NCBI RefSeq assembly: GCF_006094275.1
Contig: NZ_CP034412.1
Coordinates: 2,480,001-2,544,000, forward strand
Length of the DNA stretch: 64,000 nt
Direction of reading: 5' to 3'
Origin: Glutamicibacter creatinolyticus
GTDB taxonomy: Bacteria > Actinomycetota > Actinomycetes > Actinomycetales > Micrococcaceae
Shown here: one piece after another, positions 9,464 to 17,717 of the stretch
How the letters are laid out: every line of letters starts with the position of its first letter
How positions within the stretch are numbered: the stretch's first letter is position 1
Position numbers and translations under genes: made by a program
Notes under the pieces: generated by a model
What the model was told of the DNA's origin: nothing
Seen by the model: the letters and a program-made list of their open reading frames with translations, nothing else
Databases searched by the model: none

Positions 9464-9853
9464 TCAGTTCCACAGTGGCGGCGGCCCTGCCCGCGCGGTC
9501 GCTCGCGCCTGATACACATTCAGGCCTGCGAAGGTAAATCCCACCGGCACGCTCACCGATACCTGCACCACCTGACCGCCTTGCAGGGCGCAATGTTCCA
9601 CGCCAGCCCCGTTGCTGCCGGCGATCTGCACAGCCACGGCGCACGGTTCACCCTCACGCAGCCCGCGGGCCGTATCCGCCGCGGCGAGCGCCGCTAGATC
9701 GGCGGCAGTTCCAGCCCGGGTGGCCGCATGCCCTGCCGATAGGATCAGCGCGATGGCCCCGCAAGCCAATATTCCCACCAGCAGCAGGGCCAAGCCCAGC
9801 ACCGTGCCGCTGCCGCGTTCCGGATCCTGCCCGAGCGTTGCTGACCTGTTCAT
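9464..9853 (-). CDS. TadE-like secretion/pilus protein (helicase/secretion neighbourhood family)
   Basis: A small secreted or membrane protein of 129 residues. It has a short N-terminal leader ending in ERGSGTVLGLALLLVGILAC, resembling a pseudopilin-type hydrophobic segment after a Glu-Arg-Gly pair, and an extracellular C-terminal part. Homologous to Rv3654c-like proteins. The ATG at 9853 overlaps the stop of the preceding gene as ATGA and has GGGAGC upstream; another ATG 12 bases earlier is possible. Last gene of the six-gene Tad cluster. Confidence 0.82.
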   Translation of the reverse strand: MNRSATLGQDPERGSGTVLGLALLLVGILACGAIALILSAGHAATRAGTAADLAALAAADTARGLREGEPCAVAVQIAGSNGAGVEHCALQGGQVVQVSVSVPVGFTFAGLNVYQARATARAGPPPLWN

Positions 9854-10191
9854 TTCTGCTCCCACGCCGCATGGGCCTCGCCGCGCAAGGTAACCGTCCC
9901 GATCAGGGGCACCTGCAGGATTCGGCTCACCTTCACCTCAGCCAATGACCCGCCGGTGCTAATGCTGAACCGTGCCTTGCCTCCGGCCAGGCGGCTGCCG
10001 GTGGCCCGTGCCTGGGCAGGCTCTTCACCGCGCGCCAATTCCCGGGCAACCGCCGAGGCAGCCTGCTGCACCCGGATCTGCTGCATTCCCAGGACTCCCA
10101 CGCCCAAAGTGAGGCTGAGCATCAGTGCAATGCCCGGCAGCAGCACCGCAAGTTCTGCGGTGCTGCTGCCCCGGTCATCTTTCAGCCCCAT
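9850..10191 (-). CDS. TadE family minor pilin
   Basis: A 113-residue TadE-like protein. The N-terminus has the characteristic DRGSSTAELAVLLP, where an acidic residue sits in the start of the hydrophobic segment, followed by a single membrane helix (GIALMLSLTLGVGVL) and an extracellular tail. TadE proteins are minor pseudopilins of Flp-type pili. It begins 2 bases after the stop of the DUF4244 gene and overlaps the next gene by 4 bases, so the three are probably translated together. Confidence 0.85.
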   Translation of the reverse strand: MGLKDDRGSSTAELAVLLPGIALMLSLTLGVGVLGMQQIRVQQAASAVARELARGEEPAQARATGSRLAGGKARFSISTGGSLAEVKVSRILQVPLIGTVTLRGEAHAAWEQK

Positions 10192-10193
10192 AG

Positions 10194-10418
10194 CTAGAGG
10201 CTCAGGGCCCTGCTGATCAGGCCCAGCAGCATGCCGCGCACATCCCCGCTGGACAGGATGCTGATCAATAAACCAGCGAAGGCAACCGCTGCCAGGGTCA
10301 CCATGGCGAATTCGGCGGTCGTACTGCCGCTCTCATCGTCCCATTCAATCCCGGCAGGCACCCCGGGACGCTGTCGTAGACCCTTGGAACCCATTGCGTT
10401 CCTGATCCGTGATTTCAT
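10194..10418 (-). CDS. DUF4244 protein, candidate Flp-type major pilin
   Basis: A 74-residue protein. It has a charged N-terminus, then DDESGSTTAEFAMVTLAAVAFAGLLI, with the Ser-Thr-Thr-Ala-Glu-Phe pattern of Flp/TadE prepilins (a Glu five positions into the hydrophobic helix), then a short C-terminus. The size and place in the operon match Rv3656c-like proteins, thought to be the pilin of this cluster. AAAGGAACC upstream of the ATG is a good ribosome binding site. No prepilin peptidase gene is in this window. Confidence 0.82.
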   Translation of the reverse strand: MKSRIRNAMGSKGLRQRPGVPAGIEWDDESGSTTAEFAMVTLAAVAFAGLLISILSSGDVRGMLLGLISRALSL

Positions 10419-10470
10419 GTCGGTTCCTTTCGAGGGTAATTTTCCGAATCATTTCCGGTTGGTTGGACAA

Positions 10471-10535
10471 GGTTGGGGATCAACCCCGTCTGCCATCCAC
10501 CATCACGGCATTACTCCCACCCCTGCAGGGGCGGG
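10471..10535 (-). other. Two hairpins in the tadC-pilin gap
   Basis: The 131-base gap between the TadC stop and the candidate pilin gene is much larger than the other gaps in this cluster, which are 2-base gaps or 4-base overlaps. It holds CCC-a-CCCC-TGCA-GGGG-c-GGG (10516-10535) and a smaller stem of GGTTG with CAACC (10471-10485). These could attenuate or process the transcript, or separate a pilin promoter. No T-run is evident. Confidence 0.45.
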
Positions 10536-10549
10536 TGGCGGATTGGGGA

Positions 10550-11086
10550 TTACCACTGGGGCAGCAACGCGACGATCAGCGGGATGACGCCCAAGGCGAT
10601 GAACGCCGGCAAAGCGCACAAGCCCAGCGGCAGCACGAGTTTGGTCCCAAACTGGGCACCGACCCGCTGTGCGGTGGCGATCCGCTCGCGCCGTTGCAAG
10701 GCCGCCGAGTTGTGCAGCAGCTGGGAGGCGGACGCTCCGGAACTGCGGGTGAAATATAGCGCCCGGCGCAGCGGCGCCAGCCAGGAGGGTGTGCCGTTCC
10801 AGGCGTCGTTCCAGTCCATGTTCATCTCCAGGCAACGACACACGGCACGCAACGGCGCACAATGCGGAATGTTGGTGCCCAGGATCTGCAGCACGCGATT
10901 CAACGGCAGCCCCGATTCCAAGAGGCTGGCCGCCAGGTCCAGCACCAGTTCCACCGGCGGATCCTGGGCCGACGGTTTCGTTCTTCGTTTCCCTTCCCGC
11001 CCACTGCCGGGCCGCTGCTGGCGGGCTGGCGGACGGAAGGCCAGCATTACGCTGATGGCCAGGGACAGCAGGAACAACGCTCTCAC
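10550..11086 (-). CDS. Type II secretion F-family protein, TadC-like
   Basis: Inner-membrane platform protein of 178 residues with a T2SSF domain. Hydrophobic stretches occur at the N-terminus (LFLLSLAISVMLAF) and the C-terminus (LVLPLGLCALPAFIALGVIPLIVALL), with the helical cytoplasmic core between (VLDLAASLLESGLPLNRVLQ). The GTG start overlaps the stop of the TadB-like gene as GTGA. Rv3657c-like. With the TadB-like protein it probably forms the membrane base of the pilus machine. Confidence 0.85.
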   Translation of the reverse strand: MRALFLLSLAISVMLAFRPPARQQRPGSGREGKRRTKPSAQDPPVELVLDLAASLLESGLPLNRVLQILGTNIPHCAPLRAVCRCLEMNMDWNDAWNGTPSWLAPLRRALYFTRSSGASASQLLHNSAALQRRERIATAQRVGAQFGTKLVLPLGLCALPAFIALGVIPLIVALLPQW

Positions 11087-11862
11087 CCCTGGACCGCCTC
11101 ACGGGTGGAACGCGTTAACAGCAGCCGGCACCAGAGCCGGTTGGCCGCCCAGAGCCCAAGACCCAGCAGGACCGCCACCCGGGCCAGCGCGGATTCTGCC
11201 AGCACGGTGAAAACGTCAATGCCAAAGAGCGCCCCACTCAGCAAACCGAGCAGGGGCAGCCAGGTCAGCAGGCGGGTGGTGGCCCGGGGACCGGCCAGCG
11301 CGACATCCAGGGTTCGCCGTGCATCCTGCGCCGCCTCCAGGTCCTCGGCCAAACGCTCCAGCACTTCTGCCAGCGGGGCGCCGCTTTGCTCACAGATCTC
11401 AAAACACCAGTGCAGCCGGCGCAACAGGTGCCCGGCCTCCCCGTCCAGGCCGGCAACCGCGCCTGGGGGCTGTGTCCAGCGGGTCTGGCGTTGGACATAC
11501 AGTGCCGATAGTGCCTGTGCTGCCGGGTTTGTCTCCCCTGCTTCGATCCGCAGCAGCAACTGCATGGCGGCGTCCAACTGTTTACCGCTGCGCAGCAGCC
11601 CTGCCAGTTCGCGCACCACCCGTACGCTGGACTCCGCATGCGCGTCCACCGCTGCACCCCGACCCGGGCCGATTCGTTGCCCCGGCCAGAAGCGCCGGTG
11701 GAGTGTATCCCCGGAATGAAAACTCGTTGCGTTGCGCAGCAGCGGCCGCCTTCCCAGGTTTGCATTGGGGCCGCCGCACTGCTGCCGCCGACGCGTAGGG
11801 GAACGCCACAGGGCGGCGGCCGCCACCAGCAGCAGCAGTCCGAAAACCGAGAGCAGGGTCAT
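11083..11862 (-). CDS. Type II secretion F-family protein, TadB-like
   Basis: Membrane platform protein, 259 residues from the ATG at 11862, which overlaps the TadA stop as ATGA. An N-terminal membrane helix (LLSVFGLLLLVAAAALW) is followed by a T2SSF domain (VVRELAGLLRSGKQLDAAMQ, then LGRLHWCFE-like core) and C-terminal helices (LLTWLPLLGLLSGALFGID, then VAVLLGLGLWAANRLW). Longer starts upstream would run into tadA coding sequence. Rv3658c-like. Confidence 0.85.
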   Translation of the reverse strand: MTLLSVFGLLLLVAAAALWRSPTRRRQQCGGPNANLGRRPLLRNATSFHSGDTLHRRFWPGQRIGPGRGAAVDAHAESSVRVVRELAGLLRSGKQLDAAMQLLLRIEAGETNPAAQALSALYVQRQTRWTQPPGAVAGLDGEAGHLLRRLHWCFEICEQSGAPLAEVLERLAEDLEAAQDARRTLDVALAGPRATTRLLTWLPLLGLLSGALFGIDVFTVLAESALARVAVLLGLGLWAANRLWCRLLLTRSTREAVQG

Positions 11863-13100
11863 GTTGCGCTCCCCGGTCGGCGGTACAGCGCCTGGAGGAT
11901 CGTCTCCACGGTGGCAGAATCGAACCGCTCCTTTAACCATGATTCCGCGCCAGGCAGCAGCGGGTCGTGCAAGGAGGCGTCAATCAGCGGTTGGGTGCGC
12001 ATCTGCTGGGTCTCCCCCAGGAACAGGCGACTCAGCTTCACCGGAGCCCGACTCCCGTCAGGACCGCGTGCCATGTGGATGAGCAGGTCCAGTGCGCTGC
12101 TGGCCTGCAGCGCGGTGGCCTGCGGATCCCAGCCGGCTAGGGCCCCGAGCGCCGCCAACCGTGCCGGAACCGCCCCGGGTTCATTGGCGTGGATCGTCCC
12201 GGCTGCCCCCTGGTGCCCGGTATTCATGGCCGCCAGGAAGTCCCGCACCTCCGCACCGCGGCATTCTCCGACGATAAGCCGGTCCGGGCGCATCCGCAGG
12301 GCCTGGATCACCAGGTCGCTTAATCGCACCTCGCCACGGTGCTCCGCGTTTGGAAGGCGCGCCTGCAGCGACACCACATGCTCGTGCTCGACCTGCAATT
12401 CGTGGGTGTCCTCCACGATCACCAGCCGCTGGCCCGAATCCACCAGCCCAAGCATGGCCTGCAGCAGGGTCGTCTTGCCCGAGCCGGTGCCCCCGGAGAC
12501 CAGGAAGTTCTGCTCGGTGCTCACCACCGCCTGAAGCAGCGGCTGCCACCACCGGTGGGCGGCCCCCAGCAATTGGTCCAGCCCACGCCCGGCGGCCTGC
12601 TTGACACGGATGGAGATCACCGGGCCCTGCACGGCAACAGGCGGCAGCACCGCGTGGATCCGGTACCCACGCACCGAGACATCCACGAAGGGCATCGCCT
12701 CGTCCAAACGTTTGCCGGCCAGGGACGCGAAGTGCACGGCCAGCCGGCGCACCTGCTCGGCGGAGCTGAAGCTGAACCCGGTGAGACGCAGTCCCTGCGC
12801 TGAATCGGTCCACACCTGGCCCCGCCCATCCACCAGCACGTCGCTGACACCGGGCAGGGTGGCAAACTGTTCCAGTACCGACAAGCCCTGCACCTCATCA
12901 CGCAGGTTCTGTAGGGTTTGTGCCGAACCGGTCGAACCCCAGGCCGTACCGGCTTCGGTGACCGCTTCGGCCAGCGCGATCGGGTCCAGGTTCCCTCCGC
13001 TTTGGATCGCCTTGCGCCGCACCGACTCCAGGATCCTTTGGTCCACCAGCCCCTGCCGGTAGCTGCCGCCCGGCCGCTGGGCGTGCCGCCCGCCGTTCAC
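11859..13100 (-). CDS. tadA: TadA-family secretion ATPase (CpaF-like)
   Basis: Hexameric ATPase that powers pilus assembly; 413 residues. The Walker A motif is SGGTGSGKTTLL (about residues 204-215), the Asp box is in IVEDTHELQ, and the Walker B/His-box part is RPDRLIVGECRGAEV with NTGHQGAAGTIHAN. The N-terminal 150 residues are the usual TadA N1 domain. This is the family named helicase/secretion neighbourhood ATPase. The GTG start overlaps the stop of the ssd gene by 4 bases. Confidence 0.95.
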   Translation of the reverse strand: MNGGRHAQRPGGSYRQGLVDQRILESVRRKAIQSGGNLDPIALAEAVTEAGTAWGSTGSAQTLQNLRDEVQGLSVLEQFATLPGVSDVLVDGRGQVWTDSAQGLRLTGFSFSSAEQVRRLAVHFASLAGKRLDEAMPFVDVSVRGYRIHAVLPPVAVQGPVISIRVKQAAGRGLDQLLGAAHRWWQPLLQAVVSTEQNFLVSGGTGSGKTTLLQAMLGLVDSGQRLVIVEDTHELQVEHEHVVSLQARLPNAEHRGEVRLSDLVIQALRMRPDRLIVGECRGAEVRDFLAAMNTGHQGAAGTIHANEPGAVPARLAALGALAGWDPQATALQASSALDLLIHMARGPDGSRAPVKLSRLFLGETQQMRTQPLIDASLHDPLLPGAESWLKERFDSATVETILQALYRRPGSAT

Positions 13101-14299
13101 GATCCACTCTCCTTGAGCGGCAGCAGTGCGCAGTCGGCAATCGCCTGCCGCAGCCTACGTGAGCGCAGTGCCTGCAGCAGTTCACCGCGTTCCGCACAGC
13201 GCTGCACACCGCCGTGCTGGGGAAAGAACCCCAGCAGCCCCTCGGGCTGCCCCAGTGGACTCCTGCCGGTGCCGGCACACAGCACGTACCCGTATCCGGT
13301 TGCACGCTGGCGGCTTTGCCCCGAACCGGTGAGCACCATGCGGTCCTGAAACTGCCCCAACACCGGGGCCAACGGGTGGATGAATCGACCAGTGTCAATG
13401 ACCACCAGGTCAAAGGCCTGTCGGGCGGCCACCAGGACCCGTGCCGCCAGCGGCTCGTCAATCACGAACGTTCCGGGATCCTGCCGCCAGGACAGCACGG
13501 CAGTGCCCTCACAGCGCGGCAGCATTTCCCTAAATTGGTGCGGGGCCAGGTGTCCGCGGGATTCGCGCAGCTGCTCCCAGCCAATCCCGCTGACCGGTTG
13601 CCAGCTGAGCATTGGCCACAGCGACCCGGAGTGGGGATCCAGGTCCAGCACCACCGATTCCAGTCCGCTCAGCGTGCCGGCATGGGCGCTGAGGCACGCC
13701 AGCGAACTGGTGCCGATCCCTCCGGCGAGCGCGGCGAGGGCCAGCGTGTGCCCGTGCCCCGCCCGCAGCGCCCACTGGCCCAGATACTCCCCCAGCCATC
13801 CGGCCGCCTGCGGCAGCACCGCCACCCGGGTTTGCGGCCACGCGCTGGCCGCCAGCCACAGCTGCTGCGCGTGTTCGTCCCTTCCCACCAGCACCTGGCC
13901 GGTCCCCGGCGCGTGCTGCCCAAGCCAACCGCACTGGTCCGCTCCCCACAGCACCGGTCCGTCCACCTTCATCTCCGGCAGCTGCTGCGGGTCTGGACAG
14001 TGGCGCAGACGCACGGCGCAGCTCAGGGCAATCATCGCCATCGCATCTATCAGTTCGCGGTCGTTGGTCACCAGCCAACAGCTTGGCTCCCCGGCAACGC
14101 TGGCCGCCGTCGCCACCGCTGAGCGGCCGGGTGCGGCAGCGTCACGGACCTGCACCTGCCCGGGGCCGGGGTTCGGAAACATTTGGGGCGCCGCGGTTGG
14201 CACCGCGCGGTCGGTGGCCAGCGGCGGGGGCGGGACCGCCACAAAACGCTGATCCACACCAGCCGGTTCACACCGTCGGAGGTTCTCTAGCCATTTCAT
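13097..14299 (-). CDS. ssd: CpaE/Ssd-like MinD-family protein
   Basis: First gene of the Tad cluster, 400 residues from the ATG at 14299. It has a receiver-like N-terminal half and a C-terminal MinD/ParA-like half (LALAALAGGIGTSSLACLSA, then LDLDPHSGSLWPML and FDLVVIDTGRF). The deviant Walker A motif normally reads KGGxGKT; here it is GGIGTSS, with Thr at the lysine position. The M. tuberculosis homologue Rv3660c (Ssd) affects septum placement; CpaE proteins localise pili. Either role is possible. The longer open frame to 14395 would overlap the divergent polymerase-like gene. Confidence 0.87.
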   Translation of the reverse strand: MKWLENLRRCEPAGVDQRFVAVPPPPLATDRAVPTAAPQMFPNPGPGQVQVRDAAAPGRSAVATAASVAGEPSCWLVTNDRELIDAMAMIALSCAVRLRHCPDPQQLPEMKVDGPVLWGADQCGWLGQHAPGTGQVLVGRDEHAQQLWLAASAWPQTRVAVLPQAAGWLGEYLGQWALRAGHGHTLALAALAGGIGTSSLACLSAHAGTLSGLESVVLDLDPHSGSLWPMLSWQPVSGIGWEQLRESRGHLAPHQFREMLPRCEGTAVLSWRQDPGTFVIDEPLAARVLVAARQAFDLVVIDTGRFIHPLAPVLGQFQDRMVLTGSGQSRQRATGYGYVLCAGTGRSPLGQPEGLLGFFPQHGGVQRCAERGELLQALRSRRLRQAIADCALLPLKESGS

Positions 14300-14385
14300 G
14301 CCCCTACCGTGACCGGCCACCCCTGGCCTGGAGGGTCGTAGGGGGCCGAATGGGGAAATCTCGGGCACCAAGGCACAATTAAGCC

Positions 14386-16038
14386 ATGCCCACACTCGCC
14401 TTCCTCGCCACCGGCACCGATGAGGCCTTCGGAGTCATTTTGCTGCGCGAGGAAGCCGATGGAAAGCAACTGGCTCCACCGATCACGGTGTCCCGGCAGG
14501 ACTTTGCCGCCACCGTCCAGCGCCTGGAAGACCAGTACAGCCCACGCTGGGTCATCTCCCGCACCGCGAACTGGATGCCTGCGCTGCTGGAGGCCGACGT
14601 GCACCTGGCCAAGGCCCATGTCCTGGACCTGGCCCAGCGGATCCTGCACCGCAGCCCCTTCGTCTCCCAGCGACTACCCGATGTGGAGCTGGACGAACGT
14701 GCCGCCCGCCCCGCCCAGCCGGGCCAGGACACGCTGTTCGCCGAACCCTCCCAGGGTGAGGACCTGCCCGGACTGGAGGCCCGCTACCTGCAGCAGCGCC
14801 AGGCCCTGCCCAACGACGCGCAACAGCGTCACCGCCTGCAACTGCTGCTGCGTGCCGAGAGCATCGGCGCGGTCATTGCCGCGGAGATGGAGCACGCGGG
14901 GTTGGCCTGGGATGCGAACGCGCACCGGGCCCTGCTGCGAGAACAGCTGGGCGCCCGGGTCCCGGAGGGGATGCGAGAACCGAAACTGGCGGAACTGGCC
15001 ATCGAACTCGGCCAGGCGCTGCACAGCCCGGGACTGAATCCGGATTCGCCCCAGGAGCTGCTGCGCGCCCTGCAGCGGGCCGGGTACCCGGTGGGTTCGG
15101 TGCGCGCCTGGGAACTGGAGCAGCACCGTGATCCGGTGATCAACCTGGTGCTGCACTACAAGCACCTCTCCCGGCTGGCCAGCACCCACGGGGATGCCTG
15201 GCTGGATCAATGGGTGCGCGACGCGCGCTTCCACCCGCATTACGTGTTGGGCACTGTCGCCTCCGGGCGCTGGGCCGCCACCGGCGGCGGGGCCCTGCAG
15301 CTGCCGCACGATATCCGCCAGGTGATCACCGCCCCTGCCGGACAGGTGTTCGTGGTGGCCGACGGACGCCAGCTGGAACCGCGGATCCTCGCAGCCATTT
15401 CCGGGGACGCTGCACTGCAGCAAGCCGGGCAGGACGCTGACCTGTACCAGGCGTTCGTGGACGTCGGGGTCGCCGCCAGCCGGGCGGATGCGAAGCTGGG
15501 CATGCTTTCGGCAATCTACGGGGGAAGCTCGGCAATGGCCGCCGGGGTGGTCTCCGCACTGGAGCGCAACTTCCCGCGCGCCATGGAGTATGTCAGCCAG
15601 GCCGCCCGGGCCGGGGAACAGGGCCAGGGGGTGCACAGCTGGCTGGGCCGTGGCTGCCCACCGGCCTCCGAGGAATGGGTGAACGCCCAGCGCCACACCG
15701 CCGACGCGGCCGCCCAGGCCGCCGCGGATGCCGCTGCCCGCTCCCGGGGCCGGTTCACCCGCAACTTCGTGGTGCAGTCCACCGCCGCCGAATGGGCGCT
15801 GGTATGGATGGCGCACACCCGGCATTTGATCTACTCAGCCGGGCTGCACACCCGCTGCCGGCAGGTCTTCTTCGTCCACGATGAGCTGGTCTTCGAGACC
15901 GAAGAGGCGCTCGCCGAAGGCTTGGCCCACGCGATCCGCCAGGGCGCCCGGCAGGCCGGACAAACCCTCTTCGGGCAGCATTCCCCGGACTTCCCGGTCA
16001 GCGTGGCAACCGTCAAAAGCTACGCGGACGCCAAATAG
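14386..16038 (+). CDS. Family A DNA polymerase-like protein (annotated family: bifunctional 3'-5' exonuclease/DNA polymerase)
   Basis: A 550-residue protein with a PolA-type polymerase domain in the C-terminal two thirds. Motif A reads VADGRQLEPR (canonical DYSQIELR; Asp, Gln, Glu and Arg kept). Motif B is SRADAKLGMLSAIYGG, keeping Arg, Lys and Tyr-Gly. Motif C is FVHDELVFE, intact. The N-terminal 150 residues occupy the exonuclease-like position but I see no DxE exonuclease signature, and there is no 5' nuclease domain. It is not the main PolI. Divergent from ssd, and convergent on the Nudix gene 16 bases away. CACAAT lies six bases before the ATG, so the mRNA may be leaderless. Confidence 0.88.
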   Translation: MPTLAFLATGTDEAFGVILLREEADGKQLAPPITVSRQDFAATVQRLEDQYSPRWVISRTANWMPALLEADVHLAKAHVLDLAQRILHRSPFVSQRLPDVELDERAARPAQPGQDTLFAEPSQGEDLPGLEARYLQQRQALPNDAQQRHRLQLLLRAESIGAVIAAEMEHAGLAWDANAHRALLREQLGARVPEGMREPKLAELAIELGQALHSPGLNPDSPQELLRALQRAGYPVGSVRAWELEQHRDPVINLVLHYKHLSRLASTHGDAWLDQWVRDARFHPHYVLGTVASGRWAATGGGALQLPHDIRQVITAPAGQVFVVADGRQLEPRILAAISGDAALQQAGQDADLYQAFVDVGVAASRADAKLGMLSAIYGGSSAMAAGVVSALERNFPRAMEYVSQAARAGEQGQGVHSWLGRGCPPASEEWVNAQRHTADAAAQAAADAAARSRGRFTRNFVVQSTAAEWALVWMAHTRHLIYSAGLHTRCRQVFFVHDELVFETEEALAEGLAHAIRQGARQAGQTLFGQHSPDFPVSVATVKSYADAK

Positions 16039-16054
16039 GCGGTCCTTGGGGCGC

Positions 16055-16732
16055 TTAGGCCATCTTGATTTCGCGCGCGGTATCCCAGTGCCGGGTCCAA
16101 CCCAGTTCATTGAACAGGCGGTCCAGCACGATCGCGGTGAACCCCCAGATGATGCGCCCCTCATAGTCGAACGCGGGGGCGCTGAAGCGCTGCCGGCCAC
16201 GGCTGACCACGGCGCTGAGCCGGTTGTGCGGGTTGAGCAGTTCGGCCACCGGGGCGCGGAACACGTCCTGGGACTCCCCCGGGTCCACCGGGTAGACCTC
16301 ACTCTCCTGCTGCCACCAGCCGATGACGGGGGTGACCAAAAAATTGGTGATCGGCAGTTCGGCGTCCGACAGCTGGCCGAGCACCTGGATCCCGTCGGTG
16401 CGCACCCCGGTCTCCTCCTCGGCCTCACGCAGCGCGGCGGCTGCCGGCGAATCGTCTTCCGGGTCGATGCCGCCGCCGGGGAAGGCGATCTGCCCGGCAT
16501 GGTTGCGCAATGTCGCGGCGCGGGTGACAAACAGCAGGTCCAGTTCATCGGCCGGGCTGTCGTCGCGCAGCGGACCGGAATCGTGGTGCCCAAAGAGCAT
16601 CAGCACCGCCGCGCGGCGGGCGGTCGGCGCGTCCACCTGCTGCATCACCCAGTCCCGGGGCATCGACTGCGGGGCCCCGGCCCGGGTGCGGTGCGTCTTG
16701 ATGATGGCTTCCAGTTCAGTGCGTGCGCTCAT
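16055..16732 (-). CDS. Nudix hydrolase, probable CoA pyrophosphatase
   Basis: A 225-residue Nudix protein. The NuCoA signature upstream of the box ([16 protein letters not shown]) and the Nudix helix REAEEETGV are clear. The family's Asp replaces Glu at the first acidic position of the box, as in E. coli YeaB-like CoA diphosphatases. Expected reaction: CoA or acyl-CoA to 3',5'-ADP and 4'-phosphopantetheine. The ATG overlaps the nth stop as ATGA, so the two are one operon; M. tuberculosis Rv3672c lies near nth likewise. Confidence 0.9.
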   Translation of the reverse strand: MSARTELEAIIKTHRTRAGAPQSMPRDWVMQQVDAPTARRAAVLMLFGHHDSGPLRDDSPADELDLLFVTRAATLRNHAGQIAFPGGGIDPEDDSPAAAALREAEEETGVRTDGIQVLGQLSDAELPITNFLVTPVIGWWQQESEVYPVDPGESQDVFRAPVAELLNPHNRLSAVVSRGRQRFSAPAFDYEGRIIWGFTAIVLDRLFNELGWTRHWDTAREIKMA

Positions 16733-17523
16733 GCTCCCAATCCATATCCCTGGCTGCGCAGTTCGCGGCGGGTAGCTCCTGCCCGCATCTTCTCCAGCAG
16801 GTCTTCGCGTCCCGGCGCCAGCTCATACTTAAGTAACTTGCGCGCCTTGGCAGGTATTTCCTCCCCGATTCCGTAGGAGGGACACAGCTTGGCCAGCGGG
16901 CAGGCCCCGCAGGCGGGGGTGCGGGCGTGGCAGACGCGTCGGCCGTGGAACACCACGTGGTGGCTGAGCATGGTCCAGTCACGCTTTTCAAACAGCGCCC
17001 CCACCGCGTGCTCCAGTTTTACCGGGTCGGTTTCGCTGCTCCACCCAAAACGGTTGGCCAGCCTGATGAAGTGGGTGTCCACGGTGATCCCCGGGATCCC
17101 GAACGCGTTGCCCAACACCACGTTGGCGGTCTTGCGGCCCACCCCGGGCAGCTTGACCAGCTCCGCCAGCTTGCCCGGCACCTGCCCGTCATGCTGGTCC
17201 ACCAAGGCGGTGGAAAGCCCCAGCAGGGATTCGGCCTTGGCCCTGAAAAACCCGGTGGGGCGGATCAGTTCCTCCAGTTCGGGCCGCTCGGCCTGGCTCA
17301 TGGCCTCGGCATCCGGGTAGCGGGCGAACAGTGCCGGGGTGATGGAGTTGACCCGCACGTCGGTGGTCTGCGCGGAGAGCACCGTGGCCACCAGCAGCTC
17401 GAAGGGGTTCTCGAAATCAAGTTCCGCGACCGCGTACGGGTAGGTTTCGGCCAGGATCCGGTTCATCTTCCGCGCCCGGCGCTTCAGGGCCAGCGGAGAC
17501 TCGGTGATACTTTTCATCGACAC
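16729..17523 (-). CDS. nth: Endonuclease III
   Basis: Bifunctional DNA glycosylase/AP lyase for oxidised pyrimidines, 264 residues. The helix-hairpin-helix is [12 protein letters not shown], containing the catalytic lysine, and the catalytic aspartate is in [13 protein letters not shown]. The C-terminal [4Fe-4S] loop has cysteines in [18 protein letters not shown] short charged extension follows. Two close ATG codons (17523 and 17517) are both possible starts. Co-transcribed with the Nudix gene. Confidence 0.96.
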   Translation of the reverse strand: MSMKSITESPLALKRRARKMNRILAETYPYAVAELDFENPFELLVATVLSAQTTDVRVNSITPALFARYPDAEAMSQAERPELEELIRPTGFFRAKAESLLGLSTALVDQHDGQVPGKLAELVKLPGVGRKTANVVLGNAFGIPGITVDTHFIRLANRFGWSSETDPVKLEHAVGALFEKRDWTMLSHHVVFHGRRVCHARTPACGACPLAKLCPSYGIGEEIPAKARKLLKYELAPGREDLLEKMRAGATRRELRSQGYGLGA

Positions 17524-17717
17524 CCCCTGATCGTGTCACGGCCGGGCTGTTTTTCTGAAGATTACGCACGCTTCGGCGCAGGGCTACGACCGTTCGGCGC
17601 ACTTTTCGGGCCTCTGGCGTCCCAAATGGTGGCGCAGTTCACTTTAGCGGCCGCGAAAGGGGTAACTTGGATCACAGGAAACTTTTGTGAATGCCAAGCC
17701 GGAAGGGAAGCACACTG

